Origin: Pseudomonadota bacterium
GTDB lineage: Bacteria > Pseudomonadota > Alphaproteobacteria > Rhizobiales > Beijerinckiaceae
Length of the DNA: 18,379 bases
Direction of reading: 5' to 3'
Assembly: GCA_028876585.1 (NCBI GenBank)
Contig: JAGWRL010000111.1
Location: forward strand, 1 to 18,379
Below, in pieces: positions 14,692 to 18,379 of the stretch; position 1 is the stretch's first letter, and every line of letters starts with the position of its first letter. Below the pieces are notes generated by a model, which did not search any database, was not told where the DNA came from, and saw only the letters and a list, made by a program, of their open reading frames with translations. The position numbers and the translations under genes were made by a program.

Positions 14692-14804
14692 GCCCGCGCC
14701 CCCGCTTGCCGCGTTGAAAAGGCGGGCGCGCGACTGACGATTGTCAAACGGGCGGCGGTTTTTGCGGCTAGAGTGTCCGGCGATTGCAACCGGAGTTTCG
14801 TGAA

Positions 14805-15308
14805 ATGGAAGACCTCATCGTCATCACCTATCCCACGGAGGCGCGCGCCGAGGAGATGCGGCAGAAGATCCTGTCGCTGCAATCGGAATATCTGATCGAG
14901 CTTGGCGACGCCGTGGTCGCGGTCAAGCAGGAGGGCGGGCACATCAAGCTCAACCAGCTCATTCACCCCACCGCGACTGGCGCGATGATGGGCGGGCTGT
15001 GGGGCGCGATGATCGGCACGATCTTTCTCATGCCGCTGGCCGGCGCGGCGCTGGGGGCAGGGGCGGGGGCGCTGTCGGGCGCGCTGACCGACATCGGCGT
15101 CAACGACCATTTCGCCAAGCAGGTCGCCGCCAGTCTGCAACCCGGCAACGCCGCGCTGTTCCTGCTGGTGCGCAAGATGACCGCCGACAAGGTGCTCGAC
15201 GCGCTGAAAGGCACGGGCGGGCTGGTGCTGAAAACCTCGCTCGACCGGCAGAAGGAGCAGGCCCTGCGCGACGCGCTCGCCGGAGTGGCGCCGGCGCCGT
15301 CGGCCTAG
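14805..15308 (+). CDS. DUF1269 domain-containing membrane protein
   Basis: A 167-aa protein recognisable as DUF1269. The N-terminal ferredoxin-like half has MEDLIVITYPTEARAEEMRQ and ELGDAVVAVKQEGGHIKLNQ (about 32-51). A glycine-zipper hydrophobic hairpin (TGAMMGGLWGAMIG, then AGAALGAGAGALSG, about 58-94) follows, then GVNDHFAKQVAASLQPGNAALFLLVRKMTADKVLDAL (about 98-134). The function of the family is unknown; the glycine zipper suggests membrane insertion or an oligomeric pore-like assembly. ATG 14805 has GGAG at 14792-14795. Its TAG stop interlocks with the TAG stop of the convergent ParB-like gene in a CTAG tetranucleotide. It is probably monocistronic. Confidence 0.85.
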   Translation: MEDLIVITYPTEARAEEMRQKILSLQSEYLIELGDAVVAVKQEGGHIKLNQLIHPTATGAMMGGLWGAMIGTIFLMPLAGAALGAGAGALSGALTDIGVNDHFAKQVAASLQPGNAALFLLVRKMTADKVLDALKGTGGLVLKTSLDRQKEQALRDALAGVAPAPSA

Positions 15309-15979
15309 CGCGCCGGCTTCTTCGCCTTTCGCTTTGCCGCCGGGGCGGCCTCGCGCGCGCTGTCATGCGGACCGCACCAGCCCGGCAGGTAATCCGCATC
15401 CGCCGATTTGGCGAGCGCCAGCGCCTGCGCGACCACGCCGTCGTAGTCGCGCTGGATGTCCCTGACTTTGATGCGGGAGCGGAAGAAATCGGCCCAGACG
15501 AATTCGGAGAACGGCGTCGAATCCTTGGCGAAGCCGCCGGCGCGGCGCAGCGCGCCGGCCAGCGAGCGGTAGGGATCGTTCTCCAACCCCTGCACGGTCT
15601 TGGGCAGGTCGCGGTAATCGCAGCGGCGGCCCTTGGAATCATAGGGGTGGGACCAGCCGTGATAATCCATCAGCGTCCAGAAATGCGCGGCGTCGGCCTT
15701 GCGCAGATCGCCGATCACGGTGACGAACACGCTCTTCTGGCCGTCGTCCCATAAAGCGCGGGCGAGGTGGTGGTGATCGGTGATGTAGCGCTGGCCGCCC
15801 GGCCCCAGCACCACGGGAATCATATGCGAGGCGAGCGCCTCGGTTTTCTTGGCTTCGTCCTTCGCCGTCCAGTCGCCGCGCTTGCGCTCGACCTCGATCA
15901 GGCCGACCGTCATCTGCGTCGGCCGCAAGTCGGCGATGGCGGTGGAATGCAATACGGGATCGCGTCGCGAATAAGACAT
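15305..15979 (-). CDS. ParB-like nuclease-domain (ParBc_2) protein
   Basis: A 224-aa protein matching the ParBc_2 family of putative ParB-like nucleases, not the chromosome-partition ParB itself. Key features are the N-terminal LHSTAIADLRPTQMTVGLIEV (10-30), the conserved histidine cluster D68-H69-H70-H71 in QRYITDHHHLARAL, WTLMDYHGWSHPYD (101-114), LENDPYRSLAGALRRAGGF (132-150), FVWADFFRSRI (160-170) and a very basic tail (KRKAKKPAR). No signal peptide is seen and no HTH domain of true ParB is present. ATG 15979 has no convincing Shine-Dalgarno sequence. It is divergent from leuS across 150 bases and convergent with the DUF1269 gene. The biochemical activity is not established; nuclease or CTP/ATP-binding activity is only a family-level suggestion. 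Confidence 0.82.
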   Translation of the reverse strand: MSYSRRDPVLHSTAIADLRPTQMTVGLIEVERKRGDWTAKDEAKKTEALASHMIPVVLGPGGQRYITDHHHLARALWDDGQKSVFVTVIGDLRKADAAHFWTLMDYHGWSHPYDSKGRRCDYRDLPKTVQGLENDPYRSLAGALRRAGGFAKDSTPFSEFVWADFFRSRIKVRDIQRDYDGVVAQALALAKSADADYLPGWCGPHDSAREAAPAAKRKAKKPAR

Positions 15980-16031
15980 GGCAAGGGGAGTCCGGAAACG
16001 GTCGCAAAACTGTCGTAACTCGCAACCTTGT

Positions 16032-16051
16032 CACAACAAAGCGTTTTTGTG
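16032..16051. promoter_or_regulatory. Interrupted palindrome in the ParBc_2/leuS divergent region
   Basis: CACAAcAA - AGCG - TTtTTGTG: arms of eight bases pair at seven positions around a 4-base centre, in an AT-richer patch of the 150-base divergent intergenic region. The heptamer CAAAGCG also occurs twice (16037-16043 and 16052-16058). An operator or protein-binding site is possible; no regulator is identified. Confidence 0.3.
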
Positions 16052-16060
16052 CAAAGCGAT

Positions 16061-16088
16061 TTGACCCCCGCGGCAATTCATGTTTGAT
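16061..16088 (+). promoter_or_regulatory. Candidate promoter of leuS
   Basis: TTGACC (16061-16066) and TTTGAT (16083-16088) lie 16 bases apart. Transcription would begin near 16095, leaving a leader of about 35 nt before ATG 16130. I did not see a T-box or other leader structure. Confidence 0.4.
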
Positions 16089-16129
16089 CCGCGCGCCCGC
16101 CCACCCCTTTGCAAACGAGACTTGCTGAC

Positions 16130-18379
16130 ATGACGCCGCGCCCCGAGCGTTACAATGTGCGCGAATCCGAGCCGAAATGGCAGAAGATCTGGGCCGACCG
16201 CGCCGTCTTCGCCACGGCGAACGCCGATTCGCGGCCGCGCTATTACGTGCTCGAAATGTTCCCCTACCCGTCGGGCCGCATCCATATGGGCCACGTGCGC
16301 AATTACGCCATGGGCGACGTGGTGGCGCGCTACAAGCGCGCCCGCGGCTTCAACGTGCTGCACCCGATGGGCTGGGACGCCTTCGGCATGCCGGCGGAAA
16401 ACGCGGCGATGCAGAACAACACGCACCCCGCCAAATGGACTTACGCCAACATCGACGCGATGCGGGCGCAACTGAAGTCGATGGGCCTGTCGCTCGACTG
16501 GTCGCGCGAAGTCGCGACCTGCGACGTCAGCTATTACGGCCACCAGCAGAAGCTGTTCCTCGATTTTCTCAGGGCGGGCCTCGTCGCGCGCAAGAAATCG
16601 AAAGTCAACTGGGACCCGGTCGACCAGACCGTGCTGGCGAATGAACAGGTGATCGACGGGCGCGGCTGGCGCTCCGGCGCCGTGGTCGAGCAGCGCGAAC
16701 TGACGCAATGGTTCTTCAAGATTTCGGATTACTCGGAGGAACTGCTCGCCGCGCTCGACACGCTCGACCGCTGGCCGGAAAAAGTGCGGCTGATGCAGCG
16801 CAACTGGATCGGCCGCTCCGAGGGGCTGATGGTGCGCTTCGCGCTCGTCGGCGGCGGCGAGCTGGAGATTTACACCACCCGCCCCGACACGCTGTTCGGC
16901 GCGAAATTCATGGCGATCGCGCCCGATCATCCGCTGGCGGCGCAGGTCGCGGCGAACGACCCGAAGCTGGCGGCCTTCATCGAGGAATGCCGGCGCATCG
17001 GCACCTCGGTCGCCGCGATCGAGACGGCGGAGAAGAAGGGCTACGACACCGGCTTGCGCGTCAAGCACCCGTTCGACGACAATTGGACGCTGCCGGTCTA
17101 CGTCGCCAATTTCATCCTGATGGATTACGGCACGGGCGCGATCTTCGGCTGCCCGGCGCATGACCAGCGCGACCTCGATTTCGTCAATGTCTACGGCCTC
17201 GGCGTGACGCCGGTGGTGTGCCCGCCCGGCGTCGATCCGTTGAGCTTTGAGATCACCGACGTCGCCTATGACGGCGACGGGACGATGATCAATTCGCGCT
17301 TTCTCGACGGTATGACGCCCGAGGCGGCTTATGACGAGGTCGCCCGCCGGCTGGAGGAGCGCCAGATCGCCCGCCGGCAAGTCAATTACAAGCTGCGCGA
17401 CTGGGGCGTGTCGCGCCAGCGTTATTGGGGTTGCCCGATCCCGATCATCCATTGCCAGGATTGCGGCGTCGTTCCCGCCGCCGATCTGCCGGTGAAACTG
17501 CCCGACGACGTGACCTTCGACCGGCCGGGCAACCCGCTCGACCATCACCCCTCCTGGAAGCACGTCGCCTGCCCGCAATGCGGCCGGCCGGCGCGGCGCG
17601 AAACCGACACGATGGACACGTTCGTCGATTCCTCGTGGTATTACGCGCGCTTCACCGACCCGTGGAACACGGCCGCGCCGACCGATCCGGCGGTCGCCAA
17701 CGCCTGGCTGCCGGTCGACCAATATATCGGCGGCATCGAGCACGCGATCCTGCATCTGCTCTATTCCCGCTTCTTTGCGCGGGCGATGAGCAAAACCGGC
17801 CATCTCGCCGTGGCGGAGCCGTTCGCCGGCCTGTTCACGCAGGGCATGGTGGTGCACGAGACCTATCGCGACGCCGAGGGCAAATGGGTCTCGCCGGCGG
17901 AAGTGCGGATCGAGGGCGACGCGGCGGGCCGCAAGGCGGTCAAGCTCGACGGCGGCGCGCCGGTCGAGATCGGCGGAATCGAGAAAATGTCGAAGTCGAA
18001 GCGCAACACCATCGACCCCGACGAGATCATTTCGGGCTATGGCGCCGACACCGCGCGCTGGTTCATGCTGTCCGACAGCCCGCCCGACCGCGACGTGATC
18101 TGGACCGAAGCCGGCGTGCAGGGCGCCTACAAGCAGACGCAGCGGCTGTGGCGGCTCGCCTGCGAGATCGAGCGGGTGGTGGGAGCGACGCGGCCGGCCA
18201 AACCGGCCGAGTTCGGCAAGGCGGCGGCCGACATCCGCCGCGCCGCGCATGGGGCGCTGGCCAAGATCGAGGACGACATCGAGCGGCTGCGCTTCAACGT
18301 CGCCATCGCCACCATCTACGAATTCGCCAACACGCTGTCGCAGGCGGTCGGCGCGATCGAGACGGCCGAGATCGCCGAC
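16130..18379 (+). CDS. leuS: Leucyl-tRNA synthetase LeuS (C-terminal end cut by window edge)
   Basis: Class I aminoacyl-tRNA synthetase that charges tRNA-Leu; 750 codons are present and the frame is open to the last base, against about 870 for the full enzyme. Visible motifs are the HIGH equivalent HMGH (52-55, in [16 protein letters not shown]), [13 protein letters not shown] (81-93), and the CP1 editing domain with [17 protein letters not shown] and [34 protein letters not shown] and the zinc-ribbon-like cysteines CQDCG and CPQCG follow, then the [15 protein letters not shown] segment, and KMSKS (619-623, in [12 protein letters not shown]). The start of the anticodon-binding domain follows. 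ATG 16130 has a poor Shine-Dalgarno (ACGAGA), but the protein then begins [18 protein letters not shown], the usual LeuS start. The gene is divergent from the ParBc_2 gene. Confidence 0.97.
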   Translation, partial: MTPRPERYNVRESEPKWQKIWADRAVFATANADSRPRYYVLEMFPYPSGRIHMGHVRNYAMGDVVARYKRARGFNVLHPMGWDAFGMPAENAAMQNNTHPAKWTYANIDAMRAQLKSMGLSLDWSREVATCDVSYYGHQQKLFLDFLRAGLVARKKSKVNWDPVDQTVLANEQVIDGRGWRSGAVVEQRELTQWFFKISDYSEELLAALDTLDRWPEKVRLMQRNWIGRSEGLMVRFALVGGGELEIYTTRPDTLFGAKFMAIAPDHPLAAQVAANDPKLAAFIEECRRIGTSVAAIETAEKKGYDTGLRVKHPFDDNWTLPVYVANFILMDYGTGAIFGCPAHDQRDLDFVNVYGLGVTPVVCPPGVDPLSFEITDVAYDGDGTMINSRFLDGMTPEAAYDEVARRLEERQIARRQVNYKLRDWGVSRQRYWGCPIPIIHCQDCGVVPAADLPVKLPDDVTFDRPGNPLDHHPSWKHVACPQCGRPARRETDTMDTFVDSSWYYARFTDPWNTAAPTDPAVANAWLPVDQYIGGIEHAILHLLYSRFFARAMSKTGHLAVAEPFAGLFTQGMVVHETYRDAEGKWVSPAEVRIEGDAAGRKAVKLDGGAPVEIGGIEKMSKSKRNTIDPDEIISGYGADTARWFMLSDSPPDRDVIWTEAGVQGAYKQTQRLWRLACEIERVVGATRPAKPAEFGKAAADIRRAAHGALAKIEDDIERLRFNVAIATIYEFANTLSQAVGAIETAEIAD

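Noticed and set aside
14695..14730. GC-rich hairpin after livF (CGCGCCC / GGGCGCG) as an intrinsic terminator
   Set aside because: Only 7 bp with a 22-nt loop and no T-run after it; too weak to call.
15305..15979. Chromosome-partition ParB with parS sites
   Set aside because: The protein lacks the HTH and dimerisation layout of ParB, no parA lies nearby and I saw no parS-like 16-mer.
16031..18250. A 739-codon minus-strand open frame opposite leuS
   Set aside because: Composition is typical of antisense shadows, and the plus strand carries unmistakable LeuS motifs throughout.
1..18379. Defence island, prophage, insertion sequence, CRISPR or RNA genes
   Set aside because: No transposase, integrase, repeat array, tRNA cloverleaf or rRNA sequence was recognised, and gene content and base composition are uniform and chromosomal.

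Overview
The window is high-GC, gene-dense bacterial chromosome. It probably comes from an alphaproteobacterium of the order Hyphomicrobiales (Rhizobiales). Supporting markers are a GapR-type DUF2312 protein, an AapQ/AapM general amino-acid permease pair, a PfkB-DUF2090 fused IolC, a SAM-methyltransferase-fused ArsR regulator next to metF, and a SorA/SorB sulfite dehydrogenase pair. The order is an inference from gene content; I could not run a search. I see no rRNA, tRNA, CRISPR array, insertion sequence, phage gene or clear sign of recent transfer. Almost every base is coding; the longest gene-free stretch is about 150 bases (15980-16129).

Layout. (1) 1-1429, minus strand: an amino-acid ABC permease pair, aapQ and the truncated start of aapM. 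(2) 1546-2501, plus: gapR (nucleoid-associated protein) followed closely by a 2OG-Fe(II) oxygenase. (3) 2521-5298, plus: a probable inositol-catabolism unit, an SDR dehydrogenase and iolC (kinase fused to DUF2090), behind a promoter carrying two IolR-like GGAA-N6-TTCC boxes exactly 30 bp apart. (4) 5295-8366, minus: an ArsR-methyltransferase fusion regulator, metF, and a receiver-histidine kinase, with touching or near-touching genes. The leader of this unit has a perfect 9-bp-arm inverted repeat that overlaps the start codon. (5) 8479-9954, plus: sorA and sorB, a periplasmic sulfite:cytochrome c oxidoreductase. (6) 10068-14691, plus: a complete five-gene branched-chain-amino-acid-type (HAAT) ABC importer, with a strong 14-bp stem-loop between the binding-protein gene and the permease genes. 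(7) 14805-15979: a DUF1269 membrane protein and, convergent to it, a ParB-like (ParBc_2) protein. (8) 16130-end, plus: leuS, cut by the window edge after 750 codons.

How the parts may work together. The ArsR-methyltransferase/metF unit fits control of the methionine/SAM cycle by a SAM- or SAH-responsive repressor, with an unexpected sensor kinase as the last cistron. SorAB oxidises sulfite in the periplasm, and its neighbour is an importer of unknown substrate, so an organosulfur link is possible but unproven. Both convergent gene pairs (iolC/kinase and DUF1269/ParBc_2) interlock their stop codons by four bases, leaving no room for a conventional terminator. I found no clearly new multi-gene defence or mobile system. 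The most interesting signals are regulatory: the paired IolR-like boxes, the start-codon palindrome of the ArsR fusion, and the inter-cistronic hairpin in the importer operon.
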